Shown here: in pieces, positions 23,786 through 37,471 of the stretch
Layout of the letters: every line of letters begins with the position of its first letter
Position numbering within the stretch: position 1 is the stretch's first letter
Assembly (NCBI RefSeq): GCF_051014685.1
Contig: NW_027478529.1
Coordinates: 682,001 to 746,000 of the forward strand
DNA from: Ptiloglossa arizonensis
Taxonomy: Eukaryota; Arthropoda; Insecta; Hymenoptera; Colletidae
DNA: 64,000 bases
Reading direction: 5' to 3'
Program-made: the position numbers and the translations under genes
Notes under the pieces: model-generated
What the model saw: the letters and a program-made list of their open reading frames with translations, nothing else
What the model was told of the DNA's origin: nothing
The model's database searches: none

Positions 23786-25184
23786 GTTTGAAGCTAAGAA
23801 ATGGTTGAGAAGGTAACAAATTTTTCGCACTTCTGCTGCTCCAATCGCTTAACCAGAATGGCCTAGGGAAAAAATGAACATACCGTTGTAATCGGGCGAG
23901 TTTCTACTTTCAGATGCAATAGGAATTTTTGGGTTAGGTCAATCCGTTCGCTACATATGGGAGTTTGAAGCTAAGAAATGGTTGACAAGACAACAAATTT
24001 TTTTCACTTCTGCTACTCCAGTCGCTTAACCAGAATGGCCAAGGGGGAAAATACACATACAGTTGTAATCGGGCGAGTTTCTACTTTCAGACGCAACAGG
24101 AATTTTTGGGTTAGGTCAATCTGTTCGCAAGATATGGGAGTTTGAAGCCAAGAAATGGTTGAGAGGGCAACAAATATTTCGCGCTTCTGCTACTCTAAAC
24201 GCTTAACCAGAATGGCCTAGGGAAAAAATACACATACCGTTGTAAGAGGACGAGTTTCTACTTTCAGACGCAATAGGAATTTTTGGGTTAGGTCAATCCG
24301 TTAGCGAGATATGGGAGTTTGAAGCTAAGAAATGATTGAGAAGGCAACAAATTTTTCGCACTTCTGCTGCTCCAGTCGCTTAACCAGAATGGCCTAGGGG
24401 GAAAATACACATACCGTTGTAATCGGGCGAGTTTCCACTTTCAGATGCAATACGAATTTTTGGGTTAGGTCAATCCGTTCGCAAGATATGGGAGTTTGAA
24501 GCCAAAAAATGGTTGAGAAGCCAACAAATTTTTTGCACTTCTGCTGCTCCAGTCGCTTTACCAGAATGGCCTAGGGGGAAAATAAACATACCGTTGTAAG
24601 AGGACGAGTTTCTACTTTCAGACGCAATAGGAATTTTTGGGTTAGGTCAATCCGTTCGCGATATATGGGAGTTTGAAGCTAAGAAATGGTTGAGAAGACA
24701 ACAAATTTTTGGCAATTCTGCTGCTCCAAACGCTTAACCAGAATGGCCTAGGGAAAAAATACACATACCGTTGTAAGAGGACGAGTTTCTACTTTCAGAC
24801 GCAATAGGAATTTTTGGGTTAGGTCAATCCGTTAGCGAGATATGGGAGTTTGAAGCTAAGAAATGGTTGAGAAGGCAACAAATATTTCGCACTACTGCTG
24901 CTCCAAACGCTTAACCAGAATGGCCTAGGGAAAAAATACACATACCGTTGTAAGAGGACGAGTTTCTACTTTCAGGTTCAATACGAATTTTTGGGTTAGG
25001 TCAATCCGTTCGCGACATATGGGAGTTTGAAGCTAAGAAATGGTTGAGAAGACAACAAATTTTTTGCACGTCTGCTGCTCCAGTCGCTTAACCAGAATGG
25101 CCTAGGGAAAAAATACACATACCGTTGTAACCGGACGAGTTTCTACTTTCAGACGCAATAGGAATTTTTGGGTTAGGTCAATCC

Positions 25185-25732
25185 GTTCGCGAGATACGGG
25201 AGTTTGAAGCTAAGAAATTGTTGAGAAGGCAACAAATTTTTTGCACTTCTGCTGCTCCAGTCGCTTAACCAGAATGGCCCAGGGAAAAAATACACATACC
25301 GTTGTAAGAGGACGAGTTCCTACTTTCAGATGCAATAGGAATTTTTGGGTTAGGTTAATCCGTTCGCTACATATGGTAGTTTGAAGCTAAGAAATGGTTG
25401 AAAAGACAACAAATTTTTCGCAATTCTGCTGCTCCAAAGGCTTAACCAGAATGGCCTAGGGAAAAAATACACATACCGTTTTAATCGGGCGAGTTTCTAC
25501 TATCAGACGCAGCAGGAATTTCTGGGTTTGGTCTATCCGTTCGCGAGATATGGGACTTTGAAGCTAAGAAATAGTTGAGAAGGCAACAAATTTTTTGCAC
25601 TTCTGCTGCTCCAGTCGCTTAACCAGAATGGCCTAGGGAAAAAATACACATACCGTTGTAACCGGACGAGTTTTTACTTTCAGACGCAATAGGAATTTTT
25701 GGGTTAGGTCAATCCGTTCGCGAGATACGGGA
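25185..25732 (+). other. Two perfect CENP-B-box-like motifs (25185, 25716)
   Basis: Both read GTTCGCGAGATACGGGA and lie three monomers apart. Each monomer follows a taaccggac junction. Confidence 0.7.
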
Positions 25733-27662
25733 GTTTGAAGCTAAGAAATGGTTGAGAAGGTAACAAATTTTTCGCAATTCTGCTGCTCCAGTCGCTTAAC
25801 CAGAATGGCCTAGGGGGAAAATACACGTACCGCTGTAATCGGGCGAGTTTCTACTTTCAGATGCAATAGGAATTATTGGGTTAGGTCAATCCGTTCGCTA
25901 CATATGGGAGTTTGAAGCTAAGAAATGGTTGAGAAGACAACAAATTTTTTGCACTTCTGCTGCTCCAGTCACTTAACCAGAATGGCCTAGGGGGTAAGTA
26001 CACATACCGTTGTAATCGGGCGAGTTTCTACTTTCAGATGCAATACGAATTTTTGGGTTAGTTCAATCCGTTCGCGACATATGGGAGTTTGAAGCTAAGA
26101 AATGGTTGAGAAGGCAACAAATTTTTCGCACTTCTGCTGCTCCAGTCGCTTAACCAGAATAGCCTAGGGGTAAAATACACATACCGTTGTAATCGGGCGA
26201 GTTTCTACTTTCAGATGCGATAGGAATTTTTGGGTTAGGTCAATCCGTTCGCGACATATGGGAGTTTGAAGCTAAGAAATGGTTGACAAGACAACAAATT
26301 TTTCGCACTTCTGCTGCTCCAACCGCTTAACCAGAATGGCCTAGGGAAAAAATACACATACCGTTGTAATCGAGCGAGTTTCTACTTTCAGACGCAGCAG
26401 GAATTTCTGTGATTGGTCAATCCGTTCGCGAGAAATGGGAGTTTGAAGCCAAGAAATGGTTGAGAAGGCAACAAGTATTTCGCACTTCTGCTGCTCCAAA
26501 CGCTTAACCAGAATGGCCTAGGGAAAAAATACACATACCGTTGTAATCGGGCGAGTTTCTACTTTCAGATGCAATACGAATTTTTGGGTTAGGTCAATCC
26601 GTTCGCAAGATATGGGAGTTTGAAGCCAAAAAATGGTTGAGAAGCCAACAAATTTTTTGCACTTCTGCTGCTCCAGTCGCTTAACCAGAATGGCCTAGGG
26701 GGAAAATACACATACCGTTGTAAGAGGACGAGTTTCTACTTTCAGACGCAATAGGAATTTTTGGGTTAGGTCAATCCGTTAACGAGATATGGGAGTTTGA
26801 AGCTAAGAAATGATTGAGAAGGCAACAAATTTTTCGCACTTCTGCTGCTCCAGTCGCTTAACCAGAATGGCGTAGGGGGAAAATACACATACCGTTGTAA
26901 TCGGGCGAGTTTCTACTTTCAGATGCAATACGAATTTTTGGGTTAGGTCAATCCGTTCGCAAGATATGGGAGTTTGAAGCCAAAAAATGGTTGAGAAGCC
27001 AACAAATTTTTTGCACTTCTGCTGTTCCAGTCGCTTAACCAGAATGGCCTAGGGGGAAAATATACATACCGTTGTAAGAGGACGAGTTTCTACTTTCAGA
27101 CGCAATAGGAATTTTTGGGTTAGGTCAATCCGTTCGCGATATATGGGAGTTTGAAGCTAAGAAATGGTTTAGAAGACAACAAATTTTTCGCAATTCTGCT
27201 GCTCCAAACGCTTAACCAGAATGGCCTAGGGAAAAAATACACATACCGTTGTAATCGGGCGAGTTTCTACTTTCAGACGCAGCAGGAATTTTTGGGTTAG
27301 GTCAATCTGTTCGCGAGATATGGGAGTTTGAAGCCTAGAAATGGTTGAGAAGGCAACAAATATTTCGCACTTCTGCTGCTCCAAACGCTTAACCAGAATG
27401 GCCTAGGGAAAAAATACACATACCGTTGTAAGAGGACGAGTTTCTACTTTCAGACGCAATAGGAATTTTTGGGTTAGGTCAATCCGTTCGCGAGATATGG
27501 GAGTTTGAAGCTAAGAAATGGTTGAGAAGGCAACAAATATTTCGCACTTCTGCTGCTCCAAACGCTTAACAAGAATGGCCTAGGGAAAAAATACACATAC
27601 CGTTGTAACCGGACGAGTTTCTACTTTCAGACGCAATAAGAATTTTTGGGTTAGGTCACTCC

Positions 27663-28033
27663 GTTCGCGAGATACGGGAGTTTGAAGCTAAGAAATGGTT
27701 GAGAAGGCAACAAATTTTTTGCACTTCTGCTGCTCCAGTCGCTTAAGCAGAATGGCCTAGGGGAAAAAAGAACATACCGTTGTAACCGGACGAGTTTCTA
27801 CTTTCAGACGCAATAGGAATTTTTGGGTTAGGTCAATCCGTTCGCGAGATACGGGAGTTTGAAGCTAAGAAATGGTTGAGAAGGTAAGAAATTCTTCGCA
27901 CTTCTGCTGTTCCAACCGCTTAACCAGAATGGCCAAGGGAAAAAATACACATACCGTTGTAACCGGACGAGTTTCTACTTTCAGACGCAATAGGAATTTT
28001 TGGGTTAGGTCAATCCGTTCGCGAAATACGGGA
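27663..28033 (+). other. Three perfect CENP-B-box-like motifs (27663, 27840, 28017)
   Basis: Three consecutive monomers carry the full motif. The same trio recurs at 36690 and 42177. Confidence 0.7.
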
Positions 28034-29300
28034 GTTTGAAGCTAAGAAATGGTTGAGAAGGTAACAAATTTTTCGCACTTCTGTTGCTCCAAGCGCTTAA
28101 CCAGTATGGCCTAGGGAAAAAATACCCATACCGCTGTAATCGGGCGAGTTTCTACTTTCAGACGCAGCAGGAATTTTCGGGTTTTGTCAATCCGTTCGCG
28201 AGATATGGGAGTTTGAAGCTAAGAAATAGTTGAGAAGACAACAAATTTTTCGCAATTCTGCTGCTCCAAACGCTTAACCAGAATGGCCTAGGGAAAAAAT
28301 ACACATACCGTTGTAATCGGGCGAGTTTCTACTTTCAGATGCGACAGGAATTTTTGGGTTAGGTCAATCCGTTCGCGACATATGGGAGTTTGAAGCTAAG
28401 AAATGGTTGACAAGACAACAAATTTTTCGCACTTCTGCTGCTCCAACCGCTTAACCAGAATGGCCTAGGGAAAAAATACACATACCGTTGTAATCGAGCG
28501 AGTTTCTACTTTCAGTCGCAGCAGGAATTTCTGTGATTGGTCAATCCGATCGCGAGATATGGGAGTTTGAAGCCAAGAAATGGTTGAGAAGGCAACAAAT
28601 ATTTCGCACTTCTGCTGCTCCAAACGCTTAACCAGAGTGGCCTAGGGAAAAAATACACATACCGTTGTAAGAGGACGAGTTTCTACTTTCAGACGCAATA
28701 GGAATTTTTGGGTTAGGTCAATCCGTTAACGAGATATGGGAGTTTGAAGCTAAGAAATGATTGAGAAGGCAACAAATTTTTCGCACTTCTGCTGCTCCAG
28801 TCGCTTAACCAGAATGGCCTAGGAGGAAAATACACATACCGTTGTAATCGGGCGAGTTTCTACTTTCAGATGCAATACGAATTTTTGGGTTAGGTCAATC
28901 CGTTCGTAAGATATGGGAGTTTGAAGCCAAAAAATGGTTGACAAGCCGACAAATTTTTTGCACTTCTGCTGCTCCAGTCGCTTAACCAGAATGGCCTAGG
29001 GGGAAAATACACATACCGTTGTAATCGGGCGAGTTTCTGCTTTCAGACGCAGCAGGAATTTCTGTGATTGGTCAATCCGTTCGCGAGATATGGGAGTTTG
29101 AAGCCAAGAAATGGTTGAGAAGGCAACAAATATTTCGCACTTCTGCTGCTCCAAACGCTCGACCAGAATGGCCTAGGGAAAAAATACACATACCGTTGTA
29201 AGAGGACGAGTTTCTACTTTCAGACGCAATAGGAATTTTTGGGTTAGGTCAATCCGTTCGCGAGATATGGGAGTTTGAAGCTAAGAAATGATTGAGAAGG

Positions 29301-31789
29301 CAACAAATTTTACGCACTTCTGCTGCTCCAGTCGCTTAACCAGAATGGCCTAGGGGGAAAATACACATACCGTTGTAATCGGGCGAGTTTCTACTTTCAG
29401 ATGCAATACGAATTTTTGGGTTAGGTCAATCCGTTCGCAAGATATGGGAGTTTGAAGCCAAAAAATGGTTCAGAAGCCAACAAATTTTTTGCACTTCTGC
29501 TGCTCCAGTCGCTTAACCAGAACGACCTAGGGGGAAAATACACATACCGTTGTAAGAGGACGAGTTTCTACTTTCAGACGCAATAGGAATATTTGGGTTA
29601 GGTCAATCCGTTCGCGAGATATGGGAGTTTGAAGCTAAGAAATGGTTGAGAAGGCAAAAAATATTTCGCACTTCTGCTGCTCCAAACGCTTAACCAGAAT
29701 GGCCTAGGGAAAAAATACACATACCGTTGTAAGAGGACGAGTTTCTACTTTCAGACGCAATAGGAATTTTTGGGTTAGGTCAATCCGTTCGCGAGAAATG
29801 GGAGTTTGAAGCTAAGAAATGATTGAGAAGGCAACAAATTTTTCGCACTTCTGCTGCTCTAGTCGCTTAACCAGAATGGCCTAGGGGGAAAATACACATA
29901 CCGTTGTAATCGGGCGAGTTTCTACTTTCAGGTTCAATACGAATTTTTGGGTTAGGTCAATCCGTTCGCGACATATGGGAGTTTGAAGCTAAGAAATGAT
30001 TGAGAAGGCAACAAATTTTTCGCACTTCTGCTGCTCCAATCGCTTAACCAGAATGGCCTAGAGAAAAAATGAACATACCGTTGTAATCGGGCGAGTTTCT
30101 ACTTTCAGATGCAATAGGAATTTTTGGGTTAGGTCAATCCGTTCGCTACATATGGGAGTTTGAAGCTAAGAAATGGTTGACAAGACAACAAATTTTTTGC
30201 ACTTCTGCTGCTCCAGTCGCTTAACCAGAATGGCCTAGGGGGAAAATACACATACCGTTGTAAGAGGACGAGTTTCTACTTTCAGACGCAATAGGAATTT
30301 TTGGGTTAGGTCAATCCGTTCGCGATATATGGGAGTTTGAAGCCAAGAAATGGTTGAGAAGGCAACAAATATTTCGCACTTCTGCTACTCTAAACGCTTA
30401 ACCAGAATGGCCTAGGGAAAAAATACACATACCGTTGTAAGAGGACGAGTTTCTACTTTCAGACGCAGCAGGAATTTTCGGGTTTTGTCAATCCGTTCGC
30501 GAGATATGGGAGTTTGAAGCTAAGAAATAGTTGAGAAGACAACAAATTTTACGCACTTCTGCTGCTCCAGTCGCTTAACCAGAATGGCCTAGGGGGAAAA
30601 TACACATACCGTTGTAATCGGGCGAGTTTCTACTTTCAGATGCAATACGAATTTTTGGGTTAGGTCAATCCGTTCGCAAGATATGGGAGTTTGAAGCCAA
30701 AAAATGGTTCAGAAGCCAACAAATTTTTTGCACTTCTGCTGCTCCAGTCGCTTAACCAGAACGACCTAGGGGGAAAATACACATACCGTTGTAAGAGGAC
30801 GAGTTTCTACTTTCAGACGCAATAGGAATATTTGGGTTAGGTCAATCCGTTCGCGAGATATGGGAGTTTGAAGCTAAGAAATGGTTGAGAAGGCAAAAAA
30901 TATTTCGCACTTCTGCTGCTCCAAACGCTTAACCAGAATGGCCTAGGGAAAAAATACACATACCGTTGTAAGAGGACGAGTTTCTACTTTCAGACGCAAT
31001 AGGAATTTTTGGGTTAGGTCAATCCGTTCGCGAGAAATGGGAGTTTGAAGCTAAGAAATGATTGAGAAGGCAACAAATTTTTCGCACTTCTGCTGCTCTA
31101 GTCGCTTAACCAGAATGGCCTAGGGGGAAAATACACATACCGTTGTAATCGGGCGAGTTTCTACTTTCAGGTTCAATACGAATTTTTGGGTTAGGTCAAT
31201 CCGTTCGCGACATATGGGAGTTTGAAGCTAAGAAATGATTGAGAAGGCAACAAATTTTTCGCACTTCTGCTGCTCCAATCGCTTAACCAGAATGGCCTAG
31301 AGAAAAAATGAACATACCGTTGTAATCGGGCGAGTTTCTACTTTCAGATGCAATAGGAATTTTTGGGTTAGGTCAATCCGTTCGCTACATATGGGAGTTT
31401 GAAGCTAAGAAATGGTTGACAAGACAACAAATTTTTTGCACTTCTGCTGCTCCAGTCGCTTAACCAGAATGGCCTAGGGGGAAAATACACATACCGTTGT
31501 AAGAGGACGAGTTTCTACTTTCAGACGCAATAGGAATTTTTGGGTTAGGTCAATCCGTTCGCGATATATGGGAGTTTGAAGCCAAGAAATGGTTGAGAAG
31601 GCAACAAATATTTCGCACTTCTGCTACTCTAAACGCTTAACCAGAATGGCCTAGGGAAAAAATACACATACCGTTGTAAGAGGACGAGTTTCTACTTTCA
31701 GACGCAGCAGGAATTTTCGGGTTTTGTCAATCCGTTCGCGAGATATGGGAGTTTGAAGCTAAGAAATAGTTGAGAAGACAACAAATTTT
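29301..31789 (+). repeat. 7-monomer tandem duplication (period 1239 bp)
   Basis: Bases 29301-30550 match 30540-31789 at an offset of 1239 bp, giving two copies. Shared markers are tacgcac at 29311 and 30550, the rare aacgacctag at 29521 and 30760, and ggttcaatac at 29931 and 31170. The copies looked identical by eye. Parts of this unit reappear later at 33.7-35.2 kb and 40.0-41.2 kb. Confidence 0.88.
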
Positions 31790-32618
31790 TCGCAATTCTG
31801 CTGCTCCAAACGCTTAACCAGAATGGCCTAGGGAAAAAATACACATACCGTTGTAATCGGGCGAGTTTCTACTTTCAGATGCGATAGGAATTTTTGGGTT
31901 AGGTCAATCCGTTCGCGACATATGGGAGTTTGAAGCTAAGAAATGGTTGACAAGACAACAAATTTTTCGCACTTCTGCTGCTCCAACCGCTTAACCAGAA
32001 TGGCCTAGGGAAAAAATACACATACCGTTGTAATCGAGCGAGTTTCTACTTTCAGACGCAGCAGGAATTTCTGTGATTGGTCAATCCGTTCGCGAGAAAT
32101 GGGAGTTTGAAGCCAAGAAATGGTTGAGAAGGCAACAAATTTTTTGCACTTCTGCTGCTCCAGTCGCTTAACCAGAATGGCCTAGGGGGAAAATACACAT
32201 ACCGTTGTAAGAGGACGAGTTTCTACTTTCAGACGCAATAGGAATTTTTGGGTTAGGTCAATCCGTTCGCAAGATATGGGAGTTTGAAGCCAAAAAATGG
32301 TTGAGAAGCCAACAAATTTTTTGCACTTCTGCTGCTCCAGTCGCTTAACCAGAATGGCCTAGGGAAAAAATACACATACCGTTGTAATCGGGCGAGTTTC
32401 TACTTTCAGATGCAATACGAATTTTTGGGTTAGGTCAATCCGTTCGCAAGATATGGGAGTTTGAAGCCAAAAAATGGTTGAGAAGCCAACAAATTTTTTG
32501 CACTTCTGCTGCTCCAGTCGCTTAACCAGAATGGCCTAGGGGGAAAATACACATACCGTTGTAAGAGGACGAGTTTCTACTTTCAGACGCAATAGGAATT
32601 TTTGGGTTAGGTCAATCC

Positions 32619-32635
32619 GTTCGCGAGATACGGGA
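32619..32635 (+). other. Perfect CENP-B-box-like motif (isolated)
   Basis: This is the only perfect match between 28033 and 36690. It lies in a monomer entered from taagaggac. Confidence 0.7.
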
Positions 32636-33662
32636 GTTTGAAGCTAAGAAATGGTTGAGAAGGTAACAAATTCTTCGCACTTCTGCTGTTCCAACCGCTT
32701 AACCAGAATGGCCAAGGGAAAAAATACACATACCGTTGTAATCGAGCGAGTTTCTACTTTCAGTCGCAGCAGGAATTTCTGTGATTGGTCAATCCGTTCG
32801 CGAGATATGGGAGTTTGAAGCCAAGAAATGGTTGAGAAGGCAACAAATATTTCGCACTTCTGCTGCTCCAAACGCTTAACCAGAGTGGCCTAGGGAAAAA
32901 ATACACATACCGTTGTAAGAGGACGAGTTTCTACTTTCAGACGCAATAGGAATTTTTGGGTTAGGTCAATCCGTTAACGAGATATGGGAGTTTGAAGCTA
33001 AGAAATGATTGAGAAGGCAACAAATTTTTCGCACTTCTGCTGCTCCAGTCGCTTAACCAGAATGGCCTAGGAGGAAAATACACGTACCGTTGTAATCGGG
33101 CGAGTTTCTACTTTCAGATGCAATACGAATTTTTGGGTTAGGTCAATCCGTTCGCAAGATATGGGAGTTTGAAGCCAAAAAATGGTTGACAAGCCGACAA
33201 ATTTTTTGCACTTCTGCTGCTCCAGTCGCTTAACCAGAATGGCCTAGGGGGAAAATACACATACCGTTGTAAGAGGACGAGTTTCTACTTTCAGACGCAA
33301 TAGGAATTTTTGGGTTAGGTCAATCCGTTCGCGATATATGGGAGTTTGAAGTTAAGAAATGGTTGAGAAGACAACAAATTTTTCGCAATTCTGCTGCTCC
33401 AAACGCTTAACCAGAATGGCCTAGGGAAAAAATACACATACCGTTGTAATCGGGCGAGTTTCTGCTTTCAGACGCAGCAGGAATTTCTGTGATTGGTCAA
33501 TCCGTTCGCGAGATATGGGAGTTTGAAGCCAAGAAATGGTTGAGAAGGCAACAAATATTTCGCACTTCTGCTGCTCCAAACGCTCGACCAGAATGGCCTA
33601 GGGAAAAAATACACATACCGTTGTAAGAGGACGAGTTTCTACTTTCAGACGCAATAGGAATT

Positions 33663-34369
33663 TTTGGGTTAGGTCAATCCGTTCGCGAGATATGGGAGTT
33701 TGAAGCTAAGAAATGATTGAGAAGGCAACAAATTTTACGCACTTCTGCTGCTCCAGTCGCTTAACCAGAATGGCCTAGGGGGAAAATACACATACCGTTG
33801 TAATCGGGCGAGTTTCTACTTTCAGATGCAATACGAATTTTTGGGTTAGGTCAATCCGTTCGCAAGATATGGGAGTTTGAAGCCAAAAAATGGTTCAGAA
33901 GCCAACAAATTTTTTGCACTTCTGCTGCTCCAGTCGCTTAACCAGAACGACCTAGGGGGAAAATACACATACCGTTGTAAGAGGACGAGTTTCTACTTTC
34001 AGACGCAATAGGAATATTTGGGTTAGGTCAATCCGTTCGCGAGATATGGGAGTTTGAAGCTAAGAAATGATTGAGAAGGCAACAAATTTTACGCACTTCT
34101 GCTGCTCCAGTCGCTTAACCAGAATGGCCTAGGGGGAAAATACACATACCGTTGTAATCGGGCGAGTTTCTACTTTCAGATGCAATACGAATTTTTGGGT
34201 TAGGTCAATCCGTTCGCAAGATATGGGAGTTTGAAGCCAAAAAATGGTTCAGAAGCCAACAAATTTTTTGCACTTCTGCTGCTCCAGTCGCTTAACCAGA
34301 ACGACCTAGGGGGAAAATACACATACCGTTGTAAGAGGACGAGTTTCTACTTTCAGACGCAATAGGAAT
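33663..34369 (+). repeat. 2-monomer tandem duplication (period 354 bp)
   Basis: Bases 33663-34015 match 34017-34369. Markers are tacgcac at 33736 and 34090 and aacgacctag at 33946 and 34300. The boundary bases are ggaattttt against ggaatattt. This is the shortest multi-monomer duplication I could resolve. Confidence 0.85.
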
Positions 34370-36689
34370 TTTTGGGTTAGGTCAATCCGTTCGCGAGAAA
34401 TGGGAGTTTGAAGCTAAGAAATGATTGAGAAGGCAACAAATTTTTCGCACTTCTGCTGCTCTAGTCGCTTAACCAGAATGGCCTAGGGGGAAAATACACA
34501 TACCGTTGTAATCGGGCGAGTTTCTACTTTCAGGTTCAATACGAATTTTTGGGTTAGGTCAATCCCTTCGCGACATATGGGAGTTTGAAGCTAAGAAATG
34601 ATTGAGAAGGCAACAAATTTTTCGCACTTCTGCTGCTCCAATCGCTTAACCAGAATGGCCTAGAGAAAAAATGAACATACCGTTGTAATCGGGCGAGTTT
34701 CTACTTTCAGATGCAATAGGAGTTTTTGGGTTAGGTCAATCCGTTCGCTACATATGGGAGTTTGAAGCTAAGAAATGGTTGACAAGACAACAAATTTTTT
34801 GCACTTCTGCTGCTCCAGTCGCTTAACCAGAATGGCCTAGGGGGAAAATACACATACCGTTGTAAGAGGACGAGTTTCTACTTTCAGACGCAATAGGAAT
34901 TTTTGGGTTAGGTCAATCCGTTCGCGATATATGGGAGTTTGAAGCCAAGAAATGGTTGAGAAGGCAACAAATATTTCGCACTTCTGCTACTCTAAACGCT
35001 TAACCAGAATGGCCTAGGGAAAAAATACACATACCGTTGTAAGAGGACGAGTTTCTACTTTCAGACGCAGCAGGAATTTTCGGGTTTTGTCAATCCGTTC
35101 GCGAGATATGGGAGTTTGAAGCTAAGAAATAGTTGAGAAGACAACAAATTTTTCGCAATTCTGCTGCTCCAAACGCTTAACCAGAATGGCCTAGGGAAAA
35201 AATACACATACCGTTGTAATCGGGCGAGTTTCTACTTTCAGATGCGATAGGAATTTTTGGGTTAGGTCAATCCGTTCGCGACATATGGGAGTTTGAAGCT
35301 AAGAAATGGTTGACAAGACAACAAATTTTTCGCACTTCTGCTGCTCCAACCGCTTAACCAGAATGGCCTAGGGAAAAAATACACATGCCGTTGTAATCGA
35401 GCGAGTTTCTACTTTCAGACGCAGCAGGAATTTCTGTGATTGGTCAATCCGTTCGCGAGAAATGGGAGTTTGAAGCCAAGAAATGGTTGAGAAGGCAACA
35501 AATTTTTTGCACTTCTGCTGCTCCAGTCGCTTAACCAGAATGGCCTAGGGGGAAAATACACATACCGTTGTAAGAGGATGAGTTTCTACTTTCAGACGCA
35601 ATAGGAATTTTTGGGTTAGGTCAATCCGTTCGCAAGATATGGGAGTTTGAAGCCAAAAAATGGTTGAGAAGCCAACAAATTTTTTGCACTTCTGCTGCTC
35701 CAGTCGCTTAACCAGAATGGCCTAGGGAAAAAATACACATACCGTTGTAATCGGGCGAGTCTCTACTTTCAGATGCAATACGAATTTTTGGGTTAGGTCA
35801 ATCCGTTCGCAAGATATGGGAGTTTGAAGCCAAAAAATGGTTGAGAAGCCAACAAATTTTTTGCACTTCTGCTGCTCCAGTCGCTTAACCAGAATGGCCT
35901 AGGGGGAAAATACACATACCGTTGTAAGAGGACGAGTTTCTACTTTCAGACGCAATAGGAATTTTTGGGTTAGGTCAATCCGTTAACGAGATATGGGAGT
36001 TTGAAGCTAAGAAATGATTGAGAAGGCAACAAATTTTTCGCACTTCTGCTGCTCCAGTCGCTTAACCAGAATGGCGTAGGGGGAAAATACACATACCGTT
36101 GTAATCGGGCGAGTTTCTACTTTCAGATGCAATACGAATTTTTGGGTTAGGTCAATCCGTTCGCAAGATATGGGAGTTTGAAGCCAAAAAATGGTTGAGA
36201 AGCCAACAAATTTTTTGCACTTCTGCTGTTCCAGTCGCTTAACCAGAATGGCCTAGGGGGAAAATATACATACCGTTGTAAGAGGACGAGTTTCTACTTT
36301 CAGACGCAAAAGGAATTTTTGGGTTAGGTCAATCCGTTCGCGATATATGGGAGTTTGAAGCTAAGAAATGGTTTAGAAGACAACAAATTTTTCGCAATTC
36401 TGCTGCTCCAAACGCTTAACCAGAATGGCCTAGGGAAAAAATACACATACCGTTGTAATCGGGCGAGTTTCTACTTTCAGACGCAGCAGGAATTTTTGGG
36501 TTAGGTCAATCTGTTCGCGAGATATGGGAGTTTGAAGCCTAGAAATGGTTGAGAAGGCAACAAATATTTCGCACTTCTGCTGCTCCAAACGCTTAACCAG
36601 AATGGCCTAGGGAAAAAATACACATACCGTTGTAAGAGGACGAGTTTCTACTTTCAGACGCAATAGGAATTTTTGGGTTAGGTCAATCC

Positions 36690-37060
36690 GTTCGCGAGAT
36701 ACGGGAGTTTGAAGCTAAGAAATGGTTGAGAAGGCAACAAATTTTTTGCACTTCTGCTGCTCCAGTCGCTTAACCAGAATGGCCTAGGGGAAAAAAGAAC
36801 ATACCGTTGTAACCGGACGAGTTTCTACTTTCAGACGCAATAGGAATTTTTGGGTTAGGTCAATCCGTTCGCGAGATACGGGAGTTTGAAGCTAAGAAAT
36901 GGTTGAGAAGGTAACAAATTCTTCGCACTTCTGCTGTTCCAACCGCTTAACCAGAATGGCCAAGGGAAAAAATACACATACCGTTGTAACCGGACGAGTT
37001 TCTACTTTCAGACGCAATAGGAATTTTTGGGTTAGGTCAATCCGTTCGCGAAATACGGGA
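36690..37060 (+). other. Three perfect CENP-B-box-like motifs (36690, 36867, 37044)
   Basis: Consecutive monomers at the left end of the 31-mer unit. I found no other perfect match in the remaining 4.5 kb of that unit. Confidence 0.7.
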
Positions 37061-37471
37061 GTTTGAAGCTAAGAAATGGTTGAGAAGGTAACAAATTTTT
37101 CGCACTTCTGTTGCTCCAAGCGCTTAACCAGTATGGCCTAGGGAAAAAATACCCATACCGCTGTAATCGGGCGAGTTTCTACTTTCAGACGCAGCAGGAA
37201 TTTTCGGGTTTTGTCAATCCGTTCGCGAGATATGGGAGTTTGAAGCTAAGAAATAGTTGAGAAGACAACAAATTTTTCGCAATTCTGCTGCTCCAAACGC
37301 TTAACCAGAATGGCCTAGGGAAAAAATACACATACCGTTGTAATCGGGCGAGTTTCTACTTTCAGATGCGATAGGAATTTTTGGGTTAGGTCAATCCGTT
37401 CGCGACATATGGGAGTTTGAAGCTAAGAAATGGTTGACAAGACAACAAATTTTTCGCACTTCTGCTGCTCC

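Larger units (their letters stand above)
22483..29300 (+). repeat. Mosaic satellite stretch without long local tandem duplication
   Basis: About 38.5 monomers of mixed classes. Monomers with ggttcaatacg first appear here, at 23029. A 1-bp deletion lies at 23560. The stretch about 23.83-24.83 kb reappears at 48.08-49.08 kb (offset 24249 bp, 137 monomers). The stretch 26.7-27.4 kb matches 35.9-36.6 kb (offset 9204), and 27.6-28.8 kb matches the following sequence at an offset of 9027. One monomer was thus gained or lost between them. No gene is seen. Confidence 0.82.
31790..36135 (+). repeat. Mosaic satellite stretch joining 7-mer and 31-mer blocks
   Basis: About 24.5 monomers. Bases 32716-34066 resemble 37495-38845 at an offset of 4779 bp (27 monomers). 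Other parts match 28.6-29.7 kb at offsets of 4248 and 4425, so one monomer (the gaagttaag type at 33348) was added or lost. A single perfect CENP-B-box-like motif lies at 32619. No gene is seen. Confidence 0.8.
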
